Part shown: positions 41,552-48,734 of the stretch, one piece after another
Layout: the number at the start of each line of letters is the position of its first letter
How positions within the stretch are numbered: the first letter of the stretch is position 1
NCBI RefSeq assembly: GCF_002245355.1
Contig: NZ_NOWF01000014.1
Coordinates: 1 to 61,994, forward strand
Direction of reading: 5' to 3'
DNA: 61,994 bases
Origin: Paludifilum halophilum
Lineage (GTDB): Bacteria > Bacillota > Bacilli > Thermoactinomycetales > DSM-45169
Notes under the pieces: generated by a model
Databases searched by the model: none
What the model was told of the DNA's origin: nothing
The model's input: the letters and a program-made list of their open reading frames with translations, nothing else
Translations under genes and position numbers: made by a program

Positions 41552-42617
41552 GACCCGCGGTCCTTTATAGGGGCCGCCCTTTTTACATAAATGAAGCGGA
41601 TAAAAGCCTCGCTCAGTGCCGATTTAAGGCCGGTTTATTTTCCGGGTAGGGGTATAGGGCCGCTTACGCTAAAAAGTCGCTTAGGAAGGCGGACAGAGGC
41701 CGTTATGGATTTAACGAAAGGGGAGGGCGGGGGCTTGAAAGCGTAGGCAGGACGCGGGGTCCGGGCGATTAGGGATACGTGGGAATATACGCATGGGGAA
41801 ACGGGGCCAGATGCGGAAGGCTAAACGTTAATTCACGAGATAAACCTTATCGGTACAGTATTACGCATATTTACCCGCTGTCCGCCTGGTATGGAGACCG
41901 ACCTTCCGAAAATCAGGGGGTGTAATTATCAGTCTATTGCGATATGTATAAACGAAGGCCAGCGTATGCGCTCATCGTTATGTATAACGTTAAACCCAAC
42001 GAATGGAAAACGTGATAACCACGCTGGTTATACGCCTTGTATGACGAACTGTATATACATAGCCTATATTCCGCCCTGTTCAATCACCGCCTAAAACCCT
42101 TGACATTAAAGGGATTCAAGCGATAAACCTTACGTGAGTTTTACTTAATGTTAAAACTGACCAACCTGCAATCGTGTGTATAACGATACATAACGGAATT
42201 ATCTGAATAATGAAAATCGCTGACCCCCAGGCCCCCGCGTAAAAGGTCGCTCCCCTGGCGTAAGACTATTACGAGCTACTAATCCGGATATCGGCACCCT
42301 AGCGTAAGACCGTAGCGGACGGGTTTATCGGACGGCATTCACCGCGACCCAGGTGACCCCTTTAACGATAAGGTCCTGGCCAAAAAAATTTTCTCCGCCG
42401 GAATTTTGAAAATCGGGGACCTTTAACGGCGGATATCGCGGGAAACCGCCCGCTCTATACCCCTCGGATAAATTAACGGCCCCTCTCTCGACCTTCTATT
42501 AGAGCATTTTATTCGAATTCATTTCGTAAAACCCGTTGACATACGGACGGCCAGGGTTTATTATATTCACAAAGTCAAACGGCGAACTAAACAAATAGCG
42601 AAGGAGCTGTTTACATA
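41552..42617. other. 1.07-kb non-coding region before the second recombinase
   Basis: No gene is supported. It contains a GC-rich hairpin soon after 41560, a 17-bp palindrome at 42015-42031 (ATAACCA-CGC-TGGTTAT), TGTATATACA near 42050, and a strong promoter at 42536. Candidates are a recombination site for the neighbouring recombinase, a second origin or a small RNA. Confidence 0.5.
42536..42564 (+). promoter_or_regulatory. SigA promoter of the second recombinase
   Basis: Perfect TTGACA, a 17-base spacer and TATTAT, 54 bases before the recombinase start codon. Confidence 0.8.
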
Positions 42618-43208
42618 ATGGAATTGACCCAACCTATCCGGGACGTTGAAAAGCTGGCCGCTATGAAACAATATCTCCGCGCTCGTTCCCTCCGTGATTA
42701 TACCCTTTTGACCCTGGCCCTTAACTCTGGCCTCCGTATCTCGGATATACTCTGTATCCGCATCGGGGACGTAGTCGACTATCAGGGCCGCGGTACTTGG
42801 ACCGTAAAGCAGGCGTACGAGCTCCGCGAGGGTAAGACGCGTAAATACAAGCGGTTTCCTCTTAACGCTACGGCCCGTGAAGCCCTAACCGAATACCTGA
42901 CCGAGCAGGGCGTTACTAAGGCTAAGCTGTCCGTCTACCTCTTTAAGTCGCGCCAGGGCTATAACAGGCCCATTTCGCGGCAGATGGCCCATAATGTTAT
43001 CAGTAAAGCGGCTAAGGCAGCCGATATCCGTGAACGTATCGGATGTCACGGATTACGTAAGACCTTCGGCTATCACGCCCATAAGTCCGGCGTGGACGTG
43101 ACGGTCCTTCAAACGATATTCAATCACTCGCACCCGTCGGTAACCCTTTCCTATATCGGTATCACCCAGCAGGACGTCGACGACGTGTATAATGCTCTCG
43201 CACTTTGA
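42618..43208 (+). CDS. Catalytic-domain-only tyrosine recombinase
   Basis: This 196-residue protein is a tyrosine recombinase lacking the usual N-terminal core-binding domain. It has GLRISDIL (Arg), CHGLRKTFGYHAH (His/Arg), FNHSHPSVTLSYIGI (His and nucleophile Tyr). Short recombinases like this occur on Bacillales plasmids and phages, where they may resolve multimers. ATG 42618 follows GAAGGAG. A hairpin with T-run follows (43211-43236). Its site may be in the non-coding DNA upstream. Confidence 0.85.
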   Translation: MELTQPIRDVEKLAAMKQYLRARSLRDYTLLTLALNSGLRISDILCIRIGDVVDYQGRGTWTVKQAYELREGKTRKYKRFPLNATAREALTEYLTEQGVTKAKLSVYLFKSRQGYNRPISRQMAHNVISKAAKAADIRERIGCHGLRKTFGYHAHKSGVDVTVLQTIFNHSHPSVTLSYIGITQQDVDDVYNALAL

Positions 43209-43301
43209 TATGGACCCTCCGGGGTCCTTTTTTATGTTAGAACGACCTCCGTTCACTGTCCGCACATACAAAAAGAGCGCCCCACGGCCGCCCCTCTCGC
43301 T

Positions 43302-43592
43302 TTACTCCTCTTTTTTCTTCCTTTTCCTTCTTCCGAGTTCTTGAAGCCTGTTAAACTCTTCTACCGTTACGGATTCGAAAAGGTCGGAAGGCTTGAGACC
43401 CAGGTGATGGGCTATATCCTCTATATTTTTCCTGTAAATAGATTCCTTTTTGTTGTTTATGATAGCCGACATAACACTTGCTGTCATTTTCATTTCATCC
43501 GCTAATTCTGTCTGGGACATTTTCCGTTCGTCCAAGATTTTATCTAATTTAATCCTCAGTTTTAGCTTATTTTCCCTCTTCTTGTCATCCAT
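43302..43592 (-). CDS. XRE-family repressor
   Basis: This 96-residue protein is the only element gene on the minus strand. It has an XRE helix-turn-helix (DERKMSQTELADEMKMTASVMSAIINNKK) and a basic tail (RRKRKKKEE). It lies divergently from the winged-helix gene at 43791, with 198 bases between; it probably represses that promoter and its own, as the lysis/lysogeny-type switch of this right-hand module. Confidence 0.82.
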   Translation of the reverse strand: MDDKKRENKLKLRIKLDKILDERKMSQTELADEMKMTASVMSAIINNKKESIYRKNIEDIAHHLGLKPSDLFESVTVEEFNRLQELGRRKRKKKEE

Positions 43593-43790
43593 TAGTGCCC
43601 CTCCTTCCGCGATTGTTCGCTTTCTCCATTATAGCCAAGTTCGTTTCCCAGGTAAATTGTCACTTTATACTTTACAAACCTACGGAAGCAGTTTATACTT
43701 AGTCTTATCATTTCGTCAAACAGCTAAATGTCAATAATGCAATATAGCAATTTAAACCAATGAAAGCAAAGAGCGAAGGGGAGAGCGCCC

Positions 43791-44720
43791 ATGCATCCGG
43801 TTTACATCGAACAGATGAAGGCTTACCAGACGTTTAAGTCCGCGAAGGACGTACGCGCCGCTATCGAGGCCCACCTGTCGCGCCATATTCTTACCGAAAA
43901 CCAGCTACGGGTTCTTCGGGTACTGGAGTTTCGTTCCCGTACGGTCCCCGGTGTGGCTATGGTTAAATACTCCACTATCGCGGAAGTGGTCGGAGTGGTT
44001 CGTCGTACCGTAATAAGGGCCGTTAACAAGTTGGTCGCGCTGGGAATCGTTGAGAAGTACGGACGGACCCGCGAGGCCCGCGGAGGGGACGGCGCTAATG
44101 TCTTTGTCATTGTCCCCGCGCAAGTCCCCACGGATGACCCCCAGGCGGACACCCAGTCGGAGGAGTCCGGAGAGCCTGTCCCGTCTGACTCCGAAGCGGA
44201 TATTTCCGGGCCGGAAGAAGTGGAAGAGGTTGAAGAGGTCAAAGACTCTTATAAAGATAAAGACATACGTTATAACGTAAGCGGAGCTCGTTCCTTGCAG
44301 TCCGTAGGGAAGACCGTACAGGAACGTGTCCAGGACGAAAAAGAAGAGGATAACAAGGAAAAGGATACGCCGCTGGGCGAGAAGTTGCCTAAGGAGTTTA
44401 TCCCCGCGGATGTACCCGAGTCCTTTGTATCTACCGCCTGGCCTTTCAACAGGGACGCGGTTAAGGTTGCGAACCTGTACGACCGTTGTAAGCTGGCCGC
44501 TCGGTCCCTGGGCGATAATGGCGTACGCGAGGAGCTGGCCGTCGAGGCTTTCCGCGTGTCCCTGTTCGCTATGAAGTCGCGTAAGCTTCGCGGGGACCTG
44601 GCGGGTTATCTTTACGGGACTTACCGCAAGCTGGCCGAGGAGGAAATGGCCGCGGAAGCTCGGCGTGCTTACTTCGAGGATAACGGAATCGACCTCGGAG
44701 CTTTCTTCGGGGTGGCCTAG
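43791..44720 (+). CDS. Winged-helix, replication-initiator-like protein
   Basis: This 309-residue protein has an N-terminal winged helix (ENQLRVLRVLEFRSRTVPG, STIAEVVGVVRRTVIRAVNKLVALGIV). A disordered acidic middle follows (about residues 110-200), then a helical C-terminus (NLYDRCKLAARSLGDNGVREEL, GYLYGTYRKLAEEE). This plan matches primosome/initiator-type proteins found on Bacillus plasmids and prophages, but identity is not certain. ATG 43791 follows GAAGGGGAG. It is controlled by the divergent XRE repressor. Confidence 0.65.
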   Translation: MHPVYIEQMKAYQTFKSAKDVRAAIEAHLSRHILTENQLRVLRVLEFRSRTVPGVAMVKYSTIAEVVGVVRRTVIRAVNKLVALGIVEKYGRTREARGGDGANVFVIVPAQVPTDDPQADTQSEESGEPVPSDSEADISGPEEVEEVEEVKDSYKDKDIRYNVSGARSLQSVGKTVQERVQDEKEEDNKEKDTPLGEKLPKEFIPADVPESFVSTAWPFNRDAVKVANLYDRCKLAARSLGDNGVREELAVEAFRVSLFAMKSRKLRGDLAGYLYGTYRKLAEEEMAAEARRAYFEDNGIDLGAFFGVA

Positions 44721-44897
44721 GACTCGTATGGACTCGCGATAAAAACCTCGTTAGATTTCGCCTCTAAGCTCGTTAACTATCCGTATAAGGGTAAGTGCAC
44801 CCTCGTATCCGTTTCGCCCGAATTTACCCCCTTAGCGTGGCGCTCAGAGGGTCCTGTGGGTGGTGGTTCCGGTTACCTGTTTAGGAGGTGGTGTAAC

Positions 44898-44921
44898 GGG
44901 AACTTGGGTTCCCTGTATAAT
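44898..44921 (+). promoter_or_regulatory. Palindromic operator and -10 of the restriction-modification promoter
   Basis: GGGAACTTGGGTTCCC (44898-44913) is a perfect 6-bp inverted repeat with a 4-base centre, immediately before TATAAT at 44916-44921. The GAAC-N4-GTTC core matches a LexA box, but a controller protein site is also possible. Confidence 0.6.
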
Positions 44922-45001
44922 GGGATTAATCAGCGGGACCGTTGGCAGGTAAGCGAGAAGTAATGTAGAATTAATGATGAATACGAAGGGAGCTCATGTA
45001 C

Positions 45002-46063
45002 ATGAGTGTTGTTATTACTGGAAATGAGCCGATTTTGAAAGAGCAGGTCCTGGATAATGTATCTCGTTACCCGCGTCTCCGCTTCATGGGGTCTAAGTTT
45101 AGGGTGGTTCCGTACCTTTATGACGTGTTCGCTAAGTATGATTCCGAGCGCGTGCTGGACGCCTTTTCCGGGAGCGGTGTAGTCGGCTATACCCTTAAGG
45201 CGATGGGAAAACAGGTCACTTCTAACGATTTCCTTAAGTTTTCTTCGACGGTAGCTAAGGCCGTTGTCGAGAATCCGGGTATTTCCCTAAGTGACGAAGA
45301 CATCGAATTAATTCTTTCTCCTAACGCGGACGGTCGGAGCTTTATTAGAGACACTTTCAGGGGTCTTTATTTCCCCGAGGAAGACCACTCCTTCCTTGAC
45401 TCTGCATGGTCGAATATCGAGGAGTTACCCGAGTACAAAAAGGAAATTGCTATCGCTTCTCTCTGCCTTGCCGCGGCCAGGAAGCAGCCGAGGGGAGTAT
45501 TTACCATAACGTCGTTTAGGTACGATGATGGACGACGTAATTTGCGTATGCCGTTAAAAGACTTGTTCCTCGAAGCGGTCCACGAGTATAACGACGTGGT
45601 TTTCGATAATGGACAGGATAACGAGGCCCTAAATAAGGACATTTTCGAGGTGGACCCGAACGACTTCGACCTCGTCTATTTCGACCCGCCGTACGTTCCG
45701 CCGCGGGACGATAACTGTTACATCAAGCGTTACCATTTCCTCGAAGGGCTGTCCGTCTATTGGCACAATCAAAAGATAATGGAGAATACCAAGACGAAGA
45801 AGCTTGAGAAGAAGTATACTCCGTTCTCCTACAAGCGTACCATTACGGATGCGCTCAACAGACTTATTAGCCGATTTCGTAAGAGTACGATTGTGCTTTC
45901 GTATAGCTCCAATTCCGTACCCAGTAAAGAAGAAATGCTCGACATCCTAAAAGCGCATAAGTCTAATGTGGAAGTAATTGAAGTGCCGCATGTGTATTCT
46001 TTTGGTACCCATTCTACCGCTTTACGGCGGAATGTAAGTGAGTATATTTTTGTTGCTACATAA
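45002..46063 (+). CDS. D12-class N6-adenine DNA methyltransferase (Dam/DpnM-like)
   Basis: This 353-residue methyltransferase transfers a methyl group from SAM to adenine N6. It has the D12 order: RLRFMGSKF at the start, SAM motif DAFSGSG (53-59), target domain, catalytic DPPY (228-231) and SYSSN. ATG 45002 is nine bases after AAGGGAG; ATG 44996 is closer. It is followed 12 bases later by the restriction endonuclease gene, and the promoter carries a palindrome. The length exceeds Dam (about 280), so the recognition domain is larger. GATC specificity is plausible but unproven. Confidence 0.88.
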   Translation: MSVVITGNEPILKEQVLDNVSRYPRLRFMGSKFRVVPYLYDVFAKYDSERVLDAFSGSGVVGYTLKAMGKQVTSNDFLKFSSTVAKAVVENPGISLSDEDIELILSPNADGRSFIRDTFRGLYFPEEDHSFLDSAWSNIEELPEYKKEIAIASLCLAAARKQPRGVFTITSFRYDDGRRNLRMPLKDLFLEAVHEYNDVVFDNGQDNEALNKDIFEVDPNDFDLVYFDPPYVPPRDDNCYIKRYHFLEGLSVYWHNQKIMENTKTKKLEKKYTPFSYKRTITDALNRLISRFRKSTIVLSYSSNSVPSKEEMLDILKAHKSNVEVIEVPHVYSFGTHSTALRRNVSEYIFVAT

Positions 46064-46075
46064 AGGGGCGGTTAC

Positions 46076-46933
46076 ATGGCGGTTATGACGTATGAAGAGC
46101 TTTACAACTCACTCGGAGAATTGGGTGCGGGAGGAAAGCAGGTTGATAAGCGTATACCAGTAGCTCAAAAGGAAATCGCTACATTGACCGAACAGATGAA
46201 TTTGTTAGGCGATATCACGCGAGAAAGTCTTATAGAGCTCGTAAAACGAAACCCTATGGCGGTTCCGTACTTAGGGACATGCGTAGGGCTCTCTAATGAC
46301 AGGCTGAAAAGCCATCTTAAGCATCTGTACAAAACTGAGAGCTGGAATATTGTATCGAAAAAGCATGCGGAATCATTTGTGGATTACTTTGACGAAAACT
46401 TCTCGTTGGTTAATAAGGTTAAAGTGCAATACGAAAGGAACTGGTCGTTTTCGGATGTCCTTTTCGAGAGGTTTGTATGGTCAAAAAGGATAGCGGGTAA
46501 GGCAATCGACCAAGGAAAAGCCCTTGAGGACGCAGTCGAGAACGTGGTTAGGGAAATTGGGCTATCGTATAAAATGCGGGATGACTTTATCGGGCGTCGC
46601 GGTATTCAGGTGGGTTGTGACCTTAAAGTACCTGCTGAGGGAGAGCCGCTAATCTTAGGAGCCGCGAAAACATACGGCTCCACAGGTAGTAAGCAGGGAG
46701 ACGCGGTAAGGGAGATTAGGGAGCTCGCGGAATTACGGGAACCCAGGCAATACGTTTTCGCATTTATTGACGGTCTCGGATGGAAAAGAAGGGTAAAAGA
46801 TTTACAAAGAATACATCAGATGTTAGTTGATAAAGAGATAAACGGGATTTATACAATGTCAATGATGGACCGACTAAAGCAGGATATAGAGCATATCGCG
46901 AAAGCTCATGGACTTATAAAGAGTGATACATAA
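46076..46933 (+). CDS. DpnII-like restriction endonuclease with altered catalytic motif
   Basis: This 285-residue protein is the likely endonuclease partner of the methyltransferase. The C-terminal half has Asp182 (GCDLKV) and then the ILGAAKTYGSTGSKQGD segment, followed by FIDGLGWKRR. DpnII has the parallel IEVN-x-YSGSGSK and DGQGW. In the (D/E)XK motif the acid position is Ala196 (A-A-K198), so the usual metal-binding acid is missing; a Glu in the following helix (VREIRELAE) might replace it, as in the Cfr10I group, or the enzyme may be inactive. ATG 46076 follows AAAGGGGCGG. Confidence 0.72.
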   Translation: MAVMTYEELYNSLGELGAGGKQVDKRIPVAQKEIATLTEQMNLLGDITRESLIELVKRNPMAVPYLGTCVGLSNDRLKSHLKHLYKTESWNIVSKKHAESFVDYFDENFSLVNKVKVQYERNWSFSDVLFERFVWSKRIAGKAIDQGKALEDAVENVVREIGLSYKMRDDFIGRRGIQVGCDLKVPAEGEPLILGAAKTYGSTGSKQGDAVREIRELAELREPRQYVFAFIDGLGWKRRVKDLQRIHQMLVDKEINGIYTMSMMDRLKQDIEHIAKAHGLIKSDT

Positions 46934-47026
46934 GCCCCCCTTTGCCGGGCGGTTTTTCTTTTGGACACGAAACCACGTCCACCTTACGAATAACTTCTAT
47001 GAAGGAAGAATAGGGGAGGTTTTGCT

Positions 47027-47293
47027 ATGGGGAAGAAGGTAGAAGGCTTTGTGGTCTACTTTGTTGACGGTAAGCCCAGACATTTTGAGGGCGAATGGGT
47101 TAACGACCTATTTAACGAGTTCGTCGAGGACCCTGAGCGGTCGGACGAATGTTATCAAACGAAGGAGACCCCTCGTACAGTAACGGTATTTACCGATGAT
47201 AGAGCCACTACGCTAAACATGGATAATGTTGTCCGTATCGAATGGAAGTACGAGGAGATGACCGAGCAGGAACGTACGGGGATTTTCCTCTGA
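47027..47293 (+). CDS. Small element protein, hypothetical
   Basis: This 88-residue acidic protein starts at ATG 47027 after GGGGAGG. It reads VEGFVVYFVDGKPRHFEGEW and ends in a tail with VVRIEWKYEEMTEQERTG. It has a beta-alpha look. No family is recognised. Confidence 0.6.
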   Translation: MGKKVEGFVVYFVDGKPRHFEGEWVNDLFNEFVEDPERSDECYQTKETPRTVTVFTDDRATTLNMDNVVRIEWKYEEMTEQERTGIFL

Positions 47294-47345
47294 GCCACGA
47301 AAAGGCCCGTCCTAATAAGGTGTTTTAAAGGAGAGACAGTGTACT

Positions 47346-47537
47346 ATGAATGAAAAACCTTTAACGCCACTGGAGCGAAAATTCGTCGAGTATTGCCAGA
47401 ACCCTAAAGGTAACGAAGCCCTTAACTTTGACCGTAAGCTTTTAGCTCAAGTACTTGAATGTACCGAGGAGGAAGCCGACGAGACTTTTAACTCCGTGTT
47501 TAGCCGGGGGTACGTATATACTGGATACAGTGAATAA
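47346..47537 (+). CDS. Small element protein, hypothetical
   Basis: This 63-residue helical protein starts at ATG 47346 after AAAGGAGAG. It reads LTPLERKFVEYCQNPKGNEA, then LLAQVLECTEEEADETFNSV. It has the look of a small HTH-like or regulatory protein, but no motif is certain. A GCCGCCC/GGGCGG hairpin follows at about 47545-47570. Confidence 0.55.
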   Translation: MNEKPLTPLERKFVEYCQNPKGNEALNFDRKLLAQVLECTEEEADETFNSVFSRGYVYTGYSE

Positions 47538-47590
47538 ATAACGAAGCCGCCCGAAGTGATGGGCGGTTTTATTGTGCCCGTCGCCGCCCA

Positions 47591-47619
47591 TTGATATTTA
47601 TGGCTATCCGCGTTATAAT
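47591..47619 (+). promoter_or_regulatory. Element-borne promoter that now drives tRNA-Arg
   Basis: TTGATA, exactly 17 bases, then a perfect TATAAT. It lies in the element, 113 bases before the restored tRNA, with no gene between. Confidence 0.75.
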
Positions 47620-47729
47620 AAGGACCGCGTGCTCTTTACGGGTTGTGACCGCGTGGTACTTCCGGAACCGCGTGTCGTATCAGCTACGACGGAACATGCT
47701 TTACGCCTTGATATTAACGGCTTTTTACC

Positions 47730-47773
47730 ATGCGCCCGTAGCTCAGTGGATAGAGCAGCGGTTTCCTAAACCG
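47730..47773 (+). other. attR: element copy of the tRNA-Arg 5' half
   Basis: Identical to attL over 44 bases. It joins the host's 3' half at the anticodon stem and thereby restores the tRNA. Confidence 0.9.
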
Positions 47774-47807
47774 CGTGTCGGAGGTTCGACTCCTCTCGGG
47801 CGTGCCA
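47732..47807 (+). tRNA. tRNA-Arg(CCU), restored by integration
   Basis: 76 bases with acceptor GCGCCCG/CGGGCGT, D-arm, anticodon loop TTCCTAA (anticodon CCT), T-arm GGAGGTTCGACTCCTC and an encoded CCA. It reads AGG codons. The first 42 bases come from the element, the rest from the host. Confidence 0.95.
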
Positions 47808-47817
47808 TGACGACAGG

Positions 47818-47858
47818 GCGCCTCCCTTTTGGTACATTGGAAAAGGGAGGCGCTTTTT
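47818..47858 (+). terminator. Terminator after tRNA-Arg
   Basis: GCGCCTCCCTTTT / AAAAGGGAGGCGC stem and TTTTT. Confidence 0.9.
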
Positions 47859-47900
47859 ACGTTCTCTTAGAAGTCCGGTGAAAGAGTCCCCTGTTCGGGA

Positions 47901-47967
47901 GGGTGAGGTTCCACACGGAGTGCCTTTGTCTCGTCAGAACAAGGAAACGGAGTGTGGAACCCCACCC
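47901..47967. repeat. Palindromic intergenic element related to 11898-12064
   Basis: GGTTCCACAC / GTGTGGAACC with flanking GGGT/ACCC form a strong stem. The top of the loop has CACGGAGTGCCTT, as in the element at 11898. Nothing is encoded. Confidence 0.55.
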
Positions 47968-48041
47968 CGACCCACCAAGGACGTGCTTAATCACTAGTCT
48001 CTTAGTGGAATCTCGAAAGTGAATAAGGAGGTTGTGAATAC

Positions 48042-48653
48042 ATGGGCAGAGAAACGATTGATCAAATTTTTGCGGCCGCTGTCGATGTTTTTGCCCACAG
48101 CAGTTTCGAACGGGCCAAGATGGATGAGATCGCCGGTTACGCCGGAGTGGCCAAAGGGACCATCTATTATCATTTTAAGAGCAAAGAGGAGCTTTTCGTC
48201 GCTCTGATGAACGACGGCATGGAACAGATCACCGAATTCCTGCGGCGCCGGATCGCATCGGCGGAAGGGGCGGCAGATCAGCTGAGAGAGGCTTTGGAAG
48301 CTTATGTGACTTATCTCTTTCGCAATGGGACTTTTGCCAAACTTCTCCTCAGCGAAGTATGGGGGTCGACCCAGCGGCAACACGTTTTCCGGGCGCGGAT
48401 CCGGGAGCTGGTGGCCATCATTGAAGAGGTGTTGGCCCAGGGAGAATCGGAGGGTGTTTTCCGGCCGATGGACAAGCGGGAAACGGCTGTTGCCGTCTTT
48501 GGAGCGGCCAGTGTGACGGTCCTTCAGGAGATTTTTCACCGGCAAGAGGGAGGGGACGACATGGAGATCGATGAGAGGATCCCGTCGTTGGTTGCCGCGT
48601 TGGAGGCCCTTTTGTATCGCGGAGTGATAAGTTCAAGAAATTTTAACGGTTAA
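48042..48653 (+). CDS. TetR/AcrR-family regulator
   Basis: This 203-residue regulator has an N-terminal HTH domain (FAAAVDVFAHSSFERAKMDEIAGYAGVAKGTIYYHFKSKEELF). ATG 48042 follows AAGGAGG. The operator-like palindrome at 48698 lies between its stop and the YhgE gene, indicating that it represses that gene. The ligand is unknown. Confidence 0.88.
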   Translation: MGRETIDQIFAAAVDVFAHSSFERAKMDEIAGYAGVAKGTIYYHFKSKEELFVALMNDGMEQITEFLRRRIASAEGAADQLREALEAYVTYLFRNGTFAKLLLSEVWGSTQRQHVFRARIRELVAIIEEVLAQGESEGVFRPMDKRETAVAVFGAASVTVLQEIFHRQEGGDDMEIDERIPSLVAALEALLYRGVISSRNFNG

Positions 48654-48682
48654 CTCCTCTTTTCACAGACCAAAAATCCTAG

Positions 48683-48711
48683 TATAATCTTTTTTGTACT
48701 GACTGGTCAGT
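48683..48711 (+). promoter_or_regulatory. Promoter and TetR operator of the YhgE gene
   Basis: TATAAT at 48683-48688 is followed by ACTGAC-TG-GTCAGT (48698-48711), a TetR-type palindrome placed over the start of transcription. Confidence 0.65.
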
Positions 48712-48734
48712 TCAGTCCGAAGGAGGAGCCTTTT

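Larger units (their letters stand above)
30802..47773 (+). mobile_element. Integrative element in tRNA-Arg(CCU), satellite-like, 16.9 kb
   Basis: A perfect 44-bp direct repeat (30802-30845 and 47730-47773) covering the 5' half of tRNA-Arg bounds this element. It encodes an integrase at the left end, several HTH regulators, two replication-initiator-like proteins, an origin-like non-coding block, small phage-like genes including a small-terminase-like protein, a second recombinase, and a restriction-modification pair at the right end. No large terminase, portal, capsid, relaxase or conjugation ATPase is present. I found no GATC in it. The gene set resembles phage-inducible chromosomal islands, but transfer has not been shown. 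Confidence 0.85.

Noticed and set aside
42015..42031. A chromosomal dif site
   Set aside because: The palindrome has 7-bp arms and a 3-base centre, unlike the 11-6-11 layout of XerCD sites, and it lies in a mobile element.
41891..42094. 67-codon frame in the second non-coding region
   Set aside because: No ribosome binding site and an unlikely composition. It overlaps the 17-bp palindrome.
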